In this document: positions 1-9,212 of the stretch, piece after piece | Position numbering within the stretch: position 1 is the first letter of the stretch | Layout of the letters: every line of letters begins with the position of its first letter | Source: JAHITU01 sp964486155 | Lineage (GTDB): Bacteria > Patescibacteriota > Minisyncoccia > Phycocordibacterales > UBA12079 | Length of the DNA: 62,153 nucleotides | NCBI GenBank assembly: GCA_964486155.1 | Contig: CAZAKQ010000002.1 | Coordinates: 1-62,153, forward strand | Direction: 5' to 3' | The notes under the pieces: generated by a model | What the model saw: the letters and a program-made list of their open reading frames with translations, nothing else | The model's database searches: none | Told to the model about the DNA's origin: nothing | Translations under genes and position numbers: made by a program

Positions 1-60
1 TTTTTTATTTTTGTCATAATATTAATTATATATTAAATACAAGAGTTTTCAACAAATAAT

Positions 61-89
61 TTGACATATTTTATATAATAAAGTATTAT
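61..89 (+). promoter_or_regulatory. Sigma70-type promoter
   Basis: A TTGACA -35 box (61-66) lies exactly 17 bp before a TATTAT -10 box (84-89). It would drive the gene starting at 141. This is one of the few promoters in the window with a clear -35 box and a normal leader. Confidence 0.7.
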
Positions 90-140
90 TTAAACAGTAA
101 AAAGTAAAAAATTTCTAAATTTAATAAAAAGGAGTAAGGT

Positions 141-434
141 ATGGATTCCAGATATGAAAAAGAAATACCTAAAGATCATTTAATATTGCAAATAGAACTT
201 ATCGATCAACAAGAATCTTTAAATCATTTACGAAAACAAATAAAAGAAAGCTCTAACCTCAATCAAAAAATCCAAAAAGCATTAAAATTATTAAACGAAA
301 CTCCTAGTTTATCTGATGCTCTTTTCGTCTTATCTTTACAACTAGACAATGAAGAACTCAAAAAAAGATGTTCCGAAAAAATTAAAATTTTAAAAAGAAG
401 AAAGGAAAATCATATAAATGATTTACTTCCTTAA
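141..434 (+). CDS. Hypothetical small charged helical protein
   Basis: The protein has 97 residues and I do not recognise its family. It is rich in Lys, Glu, Gln and Leu with no membrane segment or Cys, so it is probably an all-helical soluble protein. The start is well supported: AGGAG lies about 10 nt before the ATG, and a sigma70-like promoter lies at 61-89. A hairpin terminator follows at once, so the gene is a single transcription unit. The Shine-Dalgarno sequence sets it apart from the many apparently leaderless genes here. Confidence 0.7.
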   Translation: MDSRYEKEIPKDHLILQIELIDQQESLNHLRKQIKESSNLNQKIQKALKLLNETPSLSDALFVLSLQLDNEELKKRCSEKIKILKRRKENHINDLLP

Positions 435-438
435 CGAC

Positions 439-471
439 ATCCTCTGAAATTTAAACCAAGCTTCAGAGGAT
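439..471 (+). terminator. Intrinsic terminator
   Basis: Ten-base-pair stem ATCCTCTGAA / TTCAGAGGAT with a 13-nt loop, followed by a T-rich stretch. It ends the 141-434 unit. Confidence 0.8.
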
Positions 472-511
472 TTGTTAATTTTTATTGCCTTCCTTTCAGA
501 TAAATCATATA

Positions 512-2038
512 ATGAATCATATGAAAACTGTTCAAGATTTGATTTCATTTATGGAATCTCCCACAGAAGAAAACAAAAAAATAATTGAAAAAGCATTTAG
601 GTTTGCTGTAAATGCCCATTCTGGACAAAGAAGAAAATCTGGCGAGCCCTATTTTAATCATGTTTACGAAACAGGAAAGATATTAGCTAAATTAGGCATG
701 GGAGCTACAGTTATCTCTGCGGGACTTTTACATGATGTAGTAGAAGATGGAGTAGCAACCAACGAAGAACTAAAAAAAGAATTCAATGAAGATATAGCTT
801 TTCTTGTTGAAGGAGTTACTAAATTAGGAAAAATTAGATTTCAAGGTTTAAAAAGACATACTGAAAGTCTTAGAAAATTATTTATGGCTTCTTCCGAAGA
901 TCTAAGAGTCTTAATAATAAAATTTGCTGACCGGTTACATAATATGAAAACTCTTCAATACATTCCTGAAGAAAAAAAACTTCGAATAGCAACAGAAACC
1001 CTTGAACTATTTGCTCCATTAGCCTATCGTTTAGGAATTGGAGTTTTAAATCGTCAATTAGAAGATCTTTCTTTCCCTTATGTTTATCCAAAAGAATATA
1101 AAAAAGTAGAAGAAATAATGAAAGAAGAATCTAAAGACTCTATTATTTCTCTTAAAAAAATAGACCGCTCTATTAAAAAACGTTTAGCAAAAGAAGGGAT
1201 AACTAATATTCAAACCTTTAGTAGAATAAAAGGGATGTATAGTCTTTTTAGAAAATTAGAAAGAAAACATTGGGATATAGACAAAATTTATGATATAGCT
1301 GCTTTAAGAATTATAGTTCCGACAAAAGATGATTGTTATAAAGTATTAGGAATTATCCACGCTTTTCGACGACCTATGCCAGGTAGAATTAAAGATTATA
1401 TTGCATTTCCTAAACCAAACGGATATCAAAGTTTACATACAACTGTATTTACTAGATTTGGAAATGTAGTAGAAATTCAATTAAGAACCGCCGAAATGCA
1501 TAAAGAAGCAGAGTATGGGATAGCTTCACATTTATCTTATAAAAATAAGATCAACTTTGAAAACAAAGAAAATCTTAATGTTTGGATGAAAAAATTATTA
1601 CCAAACATAAATAAAATAGATAACTCAAATAAAGACAAAAAAATATATCATTCAGGAGATGTTCCTCAATGGATAAAAAAATTAGCCAACCAATCTGAAG
1701 AAACAGAATCAAAAGAATTTATAGAAGGGTTAAAGAAAGATTTTTTTGAACATAGAGTTTTTGTATTTACTCCCAAAGGAGATGTAATAGATTTACCTAT
1801 TAATTCTAGTCCTGTTGATTTCGCTTTTGCTATTCACTCAGATATTGGGAATTATATGAACGGTGCTAAAGTACACGGTAAATTAGTTTCTCTAAACACT
1901 AAATTAAAAAACGGAGATATAGTAGAAATAACTACTACAAAAAAAATTGCGCCTACTAAAAAATGGCTTGATTTAGCCAAAACCTCTGAAGCTAAAAGAC
2001 ATATTAAAACAACATTAAGAAAAAATAATATAATTTAA
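512..2038 (+). CDS. rel: Bifunctional (p)ppGpp synthetase/hydrolase (RelA/SpoT homologue)
   Basis: Makes and degrades the alarmone (p)ppGpp. The N-terminal HD hydrolase domain (about residues 20-180) keeps its HD dyad in LLHDVVEDG. The synthetase domain (about 245-365) carries GRIKDYIAFPKPNGYQSLHT and VEIQLRT. A TGS domain follows (about 415-475). The C-terminal helical and ACT regions of long Rel proteins are missing, so at about 508 residues this is a short form. The frame is open from a TTG at 485, but I prefer the ATG at 512 (or 521), because translation before it does not look conserved. No clear Shine-Dalgarno sequence is present. It ends 12 bp before the convergent RND permease gene. 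Confidence 0.93.
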   Translation: MNHMKTVQDLISFMESPTEENKKIIEKAFRFAVNAHSGQRRKSGEPYFNHVYETGKILAKLGMGATVISAGLLHDVVEDGVATNEELKKEFNEDIAFLVEGVTKLGKIRFQGLKRHTESLRKLFMASSEDLRVLIIKFADRLHNMKTLQYIPEEKKLRIATETLELFAPLAYRLGIGVLNRQLEDLSFPYVYPKEYKKVEEIMKEESKDSIISLKKIDRSIKKRLAKEGITNIQTFSRIKGMYSLFRKLERKHWDIDKIYDIAALRIIVPTKDDCYKVLGIIHAFRRPMPGRIKDYIAFPKPNGYQSLHTTVFTRFGNVVEIQLRTAEMHKEAEYGIASHLSYKNKINFENKENLNVWMKKLLPNINKIDNSNKDKKIYHSGDVPQWIKKLANQSEETESKEFIEGLKKDFFEHRVFVFTPKGDVIDLPINSSPVDFAFAIHSDIGNYMNGAKVHGKLVSLNTKLKNGDIVEITTTKKIAPTKKWLDLAKTSEAKRHIKTTLRKNNII

Positions 2039-2050
2039 GTATTTTCTTTT

Positions 2051-5000
2051 TTAACTCATATATCTTAAATATAAAATAGGAATTAAAATCAAAGTTATTA
2101 TAGTAGCAAAAGATAGTCCAAAAATAATAGAAAAAGCTAAAGGAGCCCACATAGTAGAAGCAAAAATTAAAGGAACCATACCTATAACCGTTGTTAAAGT
2201 AGTTAACAACACAGGCCTTAAACGAAGAGCAGACGATTCTAATACTATTTCTCTCAACGAAAGATCTCTTCGTTCTTTTTTCATATTATTCATAGTATCT
2301 ATTAAAATTATTTCGTTATTTACTACAATTCCTGCTAAAGCTATTACACCAATAAAAGAGGGAAAAGAAAAAGCGTTACCTGTTAAAGTCAATCCGAACA
2401 ATACACCAATTAGAGATAATAATACTCCTGCAATAATAAAAGAAGTCTGTTTAAATGAATCAAATTGCAAAACTAAAACAACAATTACAAAAATCATTCC
2501 AGCAATTAAAGCCAACAACATCTCTGTAAATGTTTTGGCTATATCCTCATTTTCCCCTCCTGTTTTTAAAATTATACCTTCGGGGATAATAAAACTTCCA
2601 TCTTCAATTTTAGACATAAATTTTTTATTCACTTCTATTGCGTTAGCTCCGTCTTTTAATTGACTAGAAACAACCGCTATTCTTTCTCCTTCTTCATGAC
2701 GAATTGAAGAATTATTTTTCTTTATAGAAACATCAATTAACGAACCTAACAAGATTGTTCCTGTCTGGGTCTTTATTTCCATTTGTCTAATAGAATCAAT
2801 AGTCGTTCTAGAAGTTAAATTAGGATCTATGTTTTCAGAATTTAAATTTAACTTAACCAAAACATCTATATCTTCTCCTTTTGTTTTAATAGTAGTCGCA
2901 TCAATTCCATAGATTGCAGTTCTTAAAATTTGAGCAATTTTAACTGGGGATAAATTATTTTCAGATAATTTGGCTCTATCAATTTTTAATTCAAACTCTA
3001 TTACAGAATCATTCATACTATTAGAAATATTTGTACTTCCTTTAATATCTTTTAAAATATCCTCTGCATCAATTACGACTTTCTCTAAATCTTGCAAATT
3101 CTCTCCAAAGAATTTTATTAAAATAGGTGCTTCTGAAGGAGGTCCCTCACTCGGCTGAGCTACAGTAACCTTAGCTGTATTAATTTCAGTTAATTCTTTT
3201 CTTAAAATCTCTACTAATTCCCAACTTGGTTTTTTTCTATCATCCTTGAGCAACACTGTAATATTTCCTAATTTTTCTCCTGAGCTAGATCCTGTTCCGC
3301 TAAATGCATTTGAAGATCCCACTGCCGTTGCAAAAGATTCAATATAGGGTTGTGAATACAAAATCTCTTCAACAATTCGAACCACCATATCAGTCTCGGC
3401 TAAAATAGTACCTTGATTCATCTCTATTTCAACATAAATAAAATCTAAATCTTCAGGTACAAATAAAGTAGTTTTTAATAATCCAGAAATAGGTAAAATA
3501 AAAGAGATTACCAAAAAAAATCCCATAGACCATAAAAATCTTTTCTGAAATTTTCTATTATTTAAAAGATGCTCCAATTTATTTCTATACCATTTTTGTA
3601 AATAAAAAGTATATTCAGTTTGTTTTTTAAATAAAAGATTATTCCTTGTATTTCCATTTTGTTTTAAAACAGACAAGGCAATTAAAGGAACTATCCCCAA
3701 GGCAACAAAAAGAGAAGCACATAAAATAAAAATAAGAGTATAAGGAATCCCTTTAATAAACTCTCCCATAATACCTGACAAGAAAAATAATGGGAAAAAA
3801 GCAGCGATAGTTGTCATAGTCCCAGAAGTTAAAGGTATATAGAATTCTTTTATTGTTTTAATAGCAGATTTCTTACCGTCCATTCCTTTTTTTATTTTAG
3901 TATGCATAGCCTCTGTTACAACAATTGCTGAATCAACCAAAATTCCTACCGCTAAAATTAAAGCAAATAATGATATAAAATTGATAGTATTACCAGTAGA
4001 ATATAAACCTACAAAAGCAATCAGAAATGAAAAAGGAATAGCTAATCCTGCAATTAATGCCTCTCGCCAACCAATAGTTAAATATAAAATTGAAATTACT
4101 AACAATATAGTTACTAAACCAGATGTAGATAAATTTCTCAAATCCTTATTTAAATATTCAGCTAAATCAATAGAGAATAGAACTTCTGCGCCATCAAGGA
4201 TTCCTCCTTCTTGCATTTCTTTTAATTCTTTTTTTACATTTTTTACTATTTTAGAAATATCTCCTCCTCTTTTCTTAAAAATGGAAAGAGAAACCGCTTG
4301 TTGAGACGGACTTCCATTTACACTTACTCTTGAAAAAGAAGTTCTTTGGCTAATTCCATCTGAAACAAAAGCCAAATCTCTAATATAAACTACCTCTCCT
4401 CCAATATTTAATACCGGAATATTTTTTATTTCTTCAGGATCAATAATATCTCCTTTAAATTTTAAAGGATATTTAATACCGTTTATTTCTATATCTCCAA
4501 TTGGCAGTGAAGAATTTGATTGTGAAATAGCTCTTGATAAATCAGAAATTTCTAAATTAAATTTAGACAAAGCAGATTGATCAACAATAACTTGAATCTC
4601 TCTTTCTGAAATCCCACTAGTAATTATCTTAGAAACACCGTTAATTGATTTTAAAGAATCTTCTACTTCTTCTGATAATTTTATAAATTCAGTTATGGGT
4701 AAATCGCTAGTTATAGATAACATTAAAATAGGTTGGTCAGCAAAATTAATATCTGAAACTATAGGATCTTCAGCTTCATCAGGTAACTCTGATTTAATTT
4801 TATCTATTTCATCTTTAACTTTTTGAATAGATTCTTGTATGTTAGCATCAGCATTAAATTCAGCGACTACAGAAGAAAAACCTTCACCCGAAGTAGAAGT
4901 TATTTTATTTAAAGTATCTAAATTATTTATTAATTGATTTTCAATCTTATTAGTAATCAATTTTTCAGTATCAGTAGCGAAAGCTCCTGGTAAATATGTA

Positions 5001-5146
5001 GAAATAATAGCTAGAGGAATTTGTATTTCTGGAGCTGATTCTTTAGTTATACTTATCAAAGAAAAAATACCCGACACAATCAGAGAAATTATCAAAAGAA
5101 TAGTGAAACTCTTTTTCTTTATAAAAAATATCCAAAAATTTTGCAT
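2051..5146 (-). CDS. RND-family efflux permease (AcrB/HAE-like)
   Basis: Proton-driven exporter of the hydrophobe/amphiphile RND family, with 1031 residues as usual. One N-terminal transmembrane helix (12-33) is followed by a large extracytoplasmic loop, a helix bundle (about 340-500), a second large loop and a final bundle (about 865-1025), the classical duplicated fold. TM4 reads ILAVGILVDSAIVVTEA, so only one of the two adjacent acidic residues typical of AcrB is kept. The adaptor gene (5201-6853) lies 54 bp upstream on the same strand. No TolC-like partner is in the window, so export to the cell surface rather than across an outer membrane is an inference. Confidence 0.9.
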   Translation of the reverse strand: MQNFWIFFIKKKSFTILLIISLIVSGIFSLISITKESAPEIQIPLAIISTYLPGAFATDTEKLITNKIENQLINNLDTLNKITSTSGEGFSSVVAEFNADANIQESIQKVKDEIDKIKSELPDEAEDPIVSDINFADQPILMLSITSDLPITEFIKLSEEVEDSLKSINGVSKIITSGISEREIQVIVDQSALSKFNLEISDLSRAISQSNSSLPIGDIEINGIKYPLKFKGDIIDPEEIKNIPVLNIGGEVVYIRDLAFVSDGISQRTSFSRVSVNGSPSQQAVSLSIFKKRGGDISKIVKNVKKELKEMQEGGILDGAEVLFSIDLAEYLNKDLRNLSTSGLVTILLVISILYLTIGWREALIAGLAIPFSFLIAFVGLYSTGNTINFISLFALILAVGILVDSAIVVTEAMHTKIKKGMDGKKSAIKTIKEFYIPLTSGTMTTIAAFFPLFFLSGIMGEFIKGIPYTLIFILCASLFVALGIVPLIALSVLKQNGNTRNNLLFKKQTEYTFYLQKWYRNKLEHLLNNRKFQKRFLWSMGFFLVISFILPISGLLKTTLFVPEDLDFIYVEIEMNQGTILAETDMVVRIVEEILYSQPYIESFATAVGSSNAFSGTGSSSGEKLGNITVLLKDDRKKPSWELVEILRKELTEINTAKVTVAQPSEGPPSEAPILIKFFGENLQDLEKVVIDAEDILKDIKGSTNISNSMNDSVIEFELKIDRAKLSENNLSPVKIAQILRTAIYGIDATTIKTKGEDIDVLVKLNLNSENIDPNLTSRTTIDSIRQMEIKTQTGTILLGSLIDVSIKKNNSSIRHEEGERIAVVSSQLKDGANAIEVNKKFMSKIEDGSFIIPEGIILKTGGENEDIAKTFTEMLLALIAGMIFVIVVLVLQFDSFKQTSFIIAGVLLSLIGVLFGLTLTGNAFSFPSFIGVIALAGIVVNNEIILIDTMNNMKKERRDLSLREIVLESSALRLRPVLLTTLTTVIGMVPLIFASTMWAPLAFSIIFGLSFATIITLILIPILYLRYMS

Positions 5147-5200
5147 GATAAGTTTATTTGAAAGTTTTAAATTTAAAAAAATTGCGGAGTATTTTTTATT

Positions 5201-6853
5201 TTATAAACTTTCAACTTTTTGCCCTTCTTTTAAACCTCTAGCATCAATCACTATTTCCATTTCAGCATTAACTCCTTCTTTTATAATTATTTTTTCTCCT
5301 AAAATTGGTCCTAAAATTATATGGTGAGAAACTAATTTGTCATCTTTATCTATAGTAAATACAACCACAGAATCTGTTCTAATTTTAATAGCTGAAATAG
5401 GAACAGAAAATTCTGATAATTCCTCATTTTCTTCTGATAAAACTCTTTCAACTAACAAAGATGTTGATTGACCATTAGTTAAAATTGTATTTTTATCATC
5501 TACTGCAATTTCTATTTTAATTTTCTTAGTTTTTGAATCCAATGCAGGAGCAATGTTTTTTACATAACCTTTCCATTTCTTATTAATTAGAACTTCAGAA
5601 CCATTTTTAATACTTTCTCTATCTTTCTCAGTAATATAAGATACAATTTCTAATTGATTATTATTAGCTACAATCAACACAGGAGCAAATGATGAAACAA
5701 AATCTCCTTTTTCTAAATTTAAAGAATTAATAGTACCACTTATAGGAGCTCGTATAATAGTTTTTTCATAAGCAGCCTTGGCTAAATCTAGCCCTGCTTT
5801 TGCTTGTTTTAATTGAGCTTCAGCACTAATTATATCTTCTGTTCTTTCGCCTATTAAAATTTGATCATAATTTAATTGGGCTATTTCTTTTGCAGAAACA
5901 ACAGAATTCAAACTATTTATAGCAGAAGAAATTGTTGAAGCGGTTAAATTTATAGATGAACGACTTACACTAATATTAGATTTCCAAGTATTAATAGTAG
6001 TTTCTGATAAATTAGAATTTGGAGATAAAACATTTACCGCCAAAGCTACTTGATCTAAAAATTTTCTAATTTGATTGATATTTTTCTTAGCTAATTCTAA
6101 AGCTTCAATTAAATTACCATCTACATCCAATGAAAACAAAAAACTCTCCCATTCCTCCAACATTTGTTCAATTAAAAATCTTTCCCATTCTATATCAATT
6201 TCTAATTGAGAGTCGTTCACAGAAAAAAGAACCTGAGGATTTGAGTCTCTAGGATCTCTGAACATAACATCTGTTTTATTTCTGACAGCATCATCAGCTT
6301 TTATATATGAATCATTTAATGTATTAATAATAGATACCTTAGTTTCATTTAATGAATTTTCACTATTATTTAAAGTTGCTTCTAAAATAGAAACTTGCTC
6401 ATCTCTAGCTCCTGTTTTGATTTTATTTAGAAAAGCAGCTGCAGATTCTACACTTGCCTCAGCTTGAATTAAAGAAGATCTTTGAGACCAATTATCTATT
6501 TCAGCAATTATTTGATTAGCCCAAACAAAATTCCCCTCTTTTTTATACAAAGCTATAATTTCTCCAGCACTCTGAGAATGAACTACAGCAGATGATTGAG
6601 ATTGAACTTTCCCTAACAAAGGTAAAAAAGTATTATCTAGAGTTAAGTCTCTAACAGTCATTGTTTTTACTTGTCTAATATTTTGAACAATTTTATCTTC
6701 TTCATTATTAATATTTTTTATAATAAATTGTTGGTAAATTACAAAAACCAGAATAAAGAAAATAACAGCTATTAAAATTTGCTGGTTTCTCTTCAGAGTT
6801 TTTATTTTTTGAATCCTATTTTGAACAGAATTTAAACTTAATATTTCTTTCAT
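5201..6853 (-). CDS. RND efflux periplasmic-adaptor-like (HlyD/MFP family) protein
   Basis: Adaptor subunit expected to partner the RND permease encoded just downstream. It has an N-terminal membrane anchor (about residues 27-46), a split biotinyl-lipoyl domain (VHSQSAGEIIALYKKEGNFV about 90-120; IIRAPISGTINSLNLEKGDF about 370) and barrel and membrane-proximal domains at the C-terminus. About 250 residues of helical hairpin separate the lipoyl halves, making it (550 aa) longer than typical adaptors. The intergenic stretch 5147-5200 resembles the AAGTTTATAAA repeat seen at 7617-7700. Confidence 0.85.
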   Translation of the reverse strand: MKEILSLNSVQNRIQKIKTLKRNQQILIAVIFFILVFVIYQQFIIKNINNEEDKIVQNIRQVKTMTVRDLTLDNTFLPLLGKVQSQSSAVVHSQSAGEIIALYKKEGNFVWANQIIAEIDNWSQRSSLIQAEASVESAAAFLNKIKTGARDEQVSILEATLNNSENSLNETKVSIINTLNDSYIKADDAVRNKTDVMFRDPRDSNPQVLFSVNDSQLEIDIEWERFLIEQMLEEWESFLFSLDVDGNLIEALELAKKNINQIRKFLDQVALAVNVLSPNSNLSETTINTWKSNISVSRSSINLTASTISSAINSLNSVVSAKEIAQLNYDQILIGERTEDIISAEAQLKQAKAGLDLAKAAYEKTIIRAPISGTINSLNLEKGDFVSSFAPVLIVANNNQLEIVSYITEKDRESIKNGSEVLINKKWKGYVKNIAPALDSKTKKIKIEIAVDDKNTILTNGQSTSLLVERVLSEENEELSEFSVPISAIKIRTDSVVVFTIDKDDKLVSHHIILGPILGEKIIIKEGVNAEMEIVIDARGLKEGQKVESL

Positions 6854-6944
6854 AAATAGATTTTAAATTAATCTTTTAAAGATAATTTATCTTATAAAAT
6901 TAACTCCCTAAATATACCAAAAACAATCTTTAAATACAACGAAA

Positions 6945-6983
6945 AACAAAACCTGAAAAGCCAAGCTTTGAAGGTTTTGTTTT
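6945..6983 (-). terminator. Intrinsic terminator after LOG-like gene
   Basis: Stem ACAAAACCT / AGGTTTTGT with an inner AAAG/CTTT stem; on the minus strand it runs into GTTTTTCG. It lies between the LOG-like gene and the adaptor gene and should separate the two units. Confidence 0.7.
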
Positions 6984-6993
6984 TTATTTTAAT

Positions 6994-7611
6994 TTAATTG
7001 TTTTCTTCTGTTTTTTTAAGTTCTACTTTTTGATACTCTTTAAACACTTTTTCTTTGTCTCTTTTTACTAGCTCCAATACCTTCTCTACTAATTTTTTAG
7101 GATCATCGTCAAATACAATTTTATCATTAGGACGATGAGCTTTTTCTAAAATAGTTTCTATAATTTCATCAGTTGCCCAATCCCCTCGTAGAATACCAAT
7201 GGGTTTATTGTCTTCAAAAGCAATAGTAAATTCGTGAATAGTTCCAACTCTACCAGCTGAAATAAACACCGCATCTACTGATTTAGTTAAAATTAAATCT
7301 CTTCCAGGATAACCAAAACCTGTATAAATAATTAAATCCATATACTCTAAAGGTAATTTATAGTGTTTTAAATGATCTTGTTCTGTATCTGCTGGAGAAA
7401 ATCCAATAGAAAAACCTCCTTCAGATTTAGCCCCTTTAGCTCCCCACAAAGGTAACCCTGTAGTTGCTCCCGTTACAATAATCCCCCCTTGTCTAGCTAT
7501 TTCTCTCCCTAATTCTTCTGTTTTTACAACAGCATCAGGAGTAAGATGAGTTGTTTCAGCAGCTCCCGAAACACATAATTTGGGTTTTAAAATAATTCCT
7601 TTTTCATCCAT
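6994..7611 (-). CDS. LOG-like Rossmann-fold protein (TIGR00725 / lysine decarboxylase-like)
   Basis: A 205-residue protein of the MoCo-carrier/LOG superfamily. Seen: GGIIVTGATTGLPLWGAKGA near the N-terminus (nucleotide-binding loop) and GYPGRDLILTKSVDAVFISA followed by GRVGTIHEF, which matches the family PGGxGTxxE motif with a changed first half. Family members bind or cleave nucleotide 5'-monophosphates (cytokinin-activating LOG enzymes), but the activity of this subgroup is unsettled. It has its own terminator. Upstream is a degenerate repeat stretch (7617-7700) rather than another gene. Confidence 0.75.
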   Translation of the reverse strand: MDEKGIILKPKLCVSGAAETTHLTPDAVVKTEELGREIARQGGIIVTGATTGLPLWGAKGAKSEGGFSIGFSPADTEQDHLKHYKLPLEYMDLIIYTGFGYPGRDLILTKSVDAVFISAGRVGTIHEFTIAFEDNKPIGILRGDWATDEIIETILEKAHRPNDKIVFDDDPKKLVEKVLELVKRDKEKVFKEYQKVELKKTEENN

Positions 7612-7616
7612 AATTA

Positions 7617-7700
7617 TAAATAAGTTGAAAGTTTATAAAGTTAAAAGTTCTTTAAAAAATTTGCTCTGCAAATTTTTTACTTTATAAACTCTCTACTCAA
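7617..7700. repeat. Degenerate AAGTTTATAAAGTT repeat with hairpin
   Basis: Two oppositely oriented AAAGTTTATAAAGT-like arms flank a hairpin AAAAAATTTGC TCT GCAAATTTTTT. Similar sequence lies at 5147-5216, 32790-32870 and 57893-57958, suggesting a decayed dispersed repeat. Confidence 0.55.
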
Positions 7701-7717
7701 TGATTAATTTTTAATTC

Positions 7718-7885
7718 TTACAATAATTTAGCTTTTCGATAAAGATCTTTTTGTAACTTATTTGATTCTGATACAGCATTTTTTATTATCTTTTTTTGAT
7801 TTCTAGAAGAAATAGAAGACCAACAAAAAGCTTTGTTTTTCGTTTTTCCTCTATCAAATATTTTTTTTATTGTTCTTGTTATCAT
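7718..7885 (-). CDS. Small basic protein translationally coupled to zeta-like kinase
   Basis: This 55-residue ORF starts MITRTIKKIFDRGKTKNKAF and ends in RKAKLL. Its ATG overlaps the TGA of the upstream zeta-like gene (ATGA, 4 nt), which implies translational coupling. It is basic, has no membrane segment, and contains CWSSISSRNQKK in the middle. I do not recognise it. Its place next to a zeta-type kinase makes it a candidate antitoxin or accessory factor, but it does not look like the classical acidic epsilon antitoxin. Confidence 0.6.
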   Translation of the reverse strand: MITRTIKKIFDRGKTKNKAFCWSSISSRNQKKIIKNAVSESNKLQKDLYRKAKLL

Positions 7886-8616
7886 TGTAATTTATTATTT
7901 AATTCTTCTCTATTATAATCATCTTTTATATAGAAATCAACATTTTGAATATTAGTATAATATTTTTCTGTATGATTTAAAAAGTTTTTTATAATTAAGT
8001 TAAGAACTATTTTTTCTTTATATTTCTCTTTTAACTTATTAACATTCTTTCTAGAATTAAAAAATTGTTGAACAAAACTATCTTTCAATATATTTCTACC
8101 TTCTAATTTTTCTCTCTTTTTTGTATAATCCCAAGCAATTAATGGGTCTTGATATAAATAGAATATCGTTGGTTCTATATCTCTATCTAAGCACCTTTTT
8201 ATATTTTTTTCTATAGTATTAAATTCTCCTCCCATAGTAACATCTAAAATAAATAGTGTTTTATTTTTAAAACAATAATCTAACAAAATTTCAATTCCTT
8301 TTGTAGTAGCTTTTTGCAAAAGATGAGCATTCCCACAAATATTCTTATTAAAATCTGTCGGTGTATAAAATTCTTTTAAAAAATCAGTTCGAATTAAATC
8401 AGCATCAATATGTAAAGGTTTAATTATCTTTTCAGCTTCAGTAATTTTTAACTTTTTTACAAATTCTGTCTTACCAGCTCCTGGAGATCCAGCCATAAAA
8501 AAATTGGTTTTGGTTTTAAAATTATAAATTTCAGGTTTTACAAAGAAGTCAATAAGTAACTTTCTGTTCTTTTTTATATAAAAAAATGATTCTTGTTGTA
8601 TTTTATTTTCATTCAT
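7882..8616 (-). CDS. Zeta-toxin-like P-loop kinase
   Basis: A 244-residue protein with a Walker A loop GSPGAGKT (about residues 43-50) followed by HIDADLIRTDF, the arrangement of zeta toxins, which phosphorylate UDP-N-acetylglucosamine and block wall synthesis. LFILDVTMGGEFNTIEKNI and the RREKL-like segment further support the family. Zeta-like kinases in CPR genomes are not all toxins, so the role is inferred. It ends in TGA overlapping the ATG of the 55-aa ORF. A 31-bp gap separates it from the membrane protein gene upstream, so the three genes may form one operon starting from the promoter at 9083-9091. Confidence 0.8.
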   Translation of the reverse strand: MNENKIQQESFFYIKKNRKLLIDFFVKPEIYNFKTKTNFFMAGSPGAGKTEFVKKLKITEAEKIIKPLHIDADLIRTDFLKEFYTPTDFNKNICGNAHLLQKATTKGIEILLDYCFKNKTLFILDVTMGGEFNTIEKNIKRCLDRDIEPTIFYLYQDPLIAWDYTKKREKLEGRNILKDSFVQQFFNSRKNVNKLKEKYKEKIVLNLIIKNFLNHTEKYYTNIQNVDFYIKDDYNREELNNKLQ

Positions 8617-8647
8617 ATTTACATTTTAATTTAATGTTAACTTTCAA

Positions 8648-9076
8648 TTAATTCTTAGTTTCTACAACTCGTAAAGTATCTGTTTTTTTCAAAACAAAAA
8701 TATAAGCAACCCCCCAACCTATCATATCCACAATCAAATCCAAAATTGTATCGAACAAGTAATTTGGTTTTAAAGGAAAAGCAAATACTAACTCATATAA
8801 CTCCCAAATAAGTCCAACGCCCAAAACAAAAATAAGAGAAATTAAAAAAATAGAATACTTTTGATTTATTTTACTCAATTTATCTTTAATATCAGATAAC
8901 ATAAAAACATAATAACTCAACAAAGCTACCCAAAATCCTCCTAAAAAATGCATAATTATATCAAACCACCAAAATCTCCAATACAAAAAATGATGCAAAG
9001 CGATAAAATCGCAAATTAATATAAACCAAATCAAGACTAATAAAATCCATAGAAATTTTCTTTTTAAATTTAACAT
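8648..9076 (-). CDS. Four-helix membrane protein (DUF2238/YjdF-like)
   Basis: A 142-residue integral membrane protein with about four hydrophobic helices. The FDIIMHFLGGFWVALL, LIWELYELVFAF and FDTILDLIVDMIGW segments fit the YjdF/DUF2238 family of uncharacterised membrane proteins. The start is fixed by a TGTTATAAT box only 6 nt upstream of the ATG, which predicts a leaderless transcript. It is probably the first gene of an operon with the zeta-like kinase. Confidence 0.7.
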   Translation of the reverse strand: MLNLKRKFLWILLVLIWFILICDFIALHHFLYWRFWWFDIIMHFLGGFWVALLSYYVFMLSDIKDKLSKINQKYSIFLISLIFVLGVGLIWELYELVFAFPLKPNYLFDTILDLIVDMIGWGVAYIFVLKKTDTLRVVETKN

Positions 9077-9082
9077 AAAATA

Positions 9083-9091
9083 ATTATAACA
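9083..9091 (-). promoter_or_regulatory. Extended -10, leaderless start for 8648-9076
   Basis: TGTTATAAT on the minus strand, with 6 nt to the ATG. Initiation would fall at or next to the start codon. Confidence 0.65.
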
Positions 9092-9143
9092 ATTTAATAG
9101 ATTAACTGATAGTTTTTGCTACTTTTTAAAACAAATTTCAAAC

Positions 9144-9179
9144 TTTTTCAACGGCTCAACCTGTTGAGCCGTTGAAAAA
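9144..9179. repeat. Perfect 17-bp stem palindrome between divergent genes
   Basis: TTTTTCAACGGCTCAAC, a 2-nt CT loop and its exact complement. It lies between two divergently transcribed genes, where a terminator is not needed, so an operator or cruciform role is possible. A degenerate relative lies at 32929-32960. Confidence 0.75.
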
Positions 9180-9212
9180 AGATAATAAAATTAGTATGAT
9201 TAATTACTATAC

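Noticed and set aside
3981..4304. Plus-strand ORF of 107 codons inside the RND gene
   Set aside because: It is antisense to a clearly conserved permease and has no similarity of its own; the same applies to the other antisense ORFs in ftsH, ligA and pilC.
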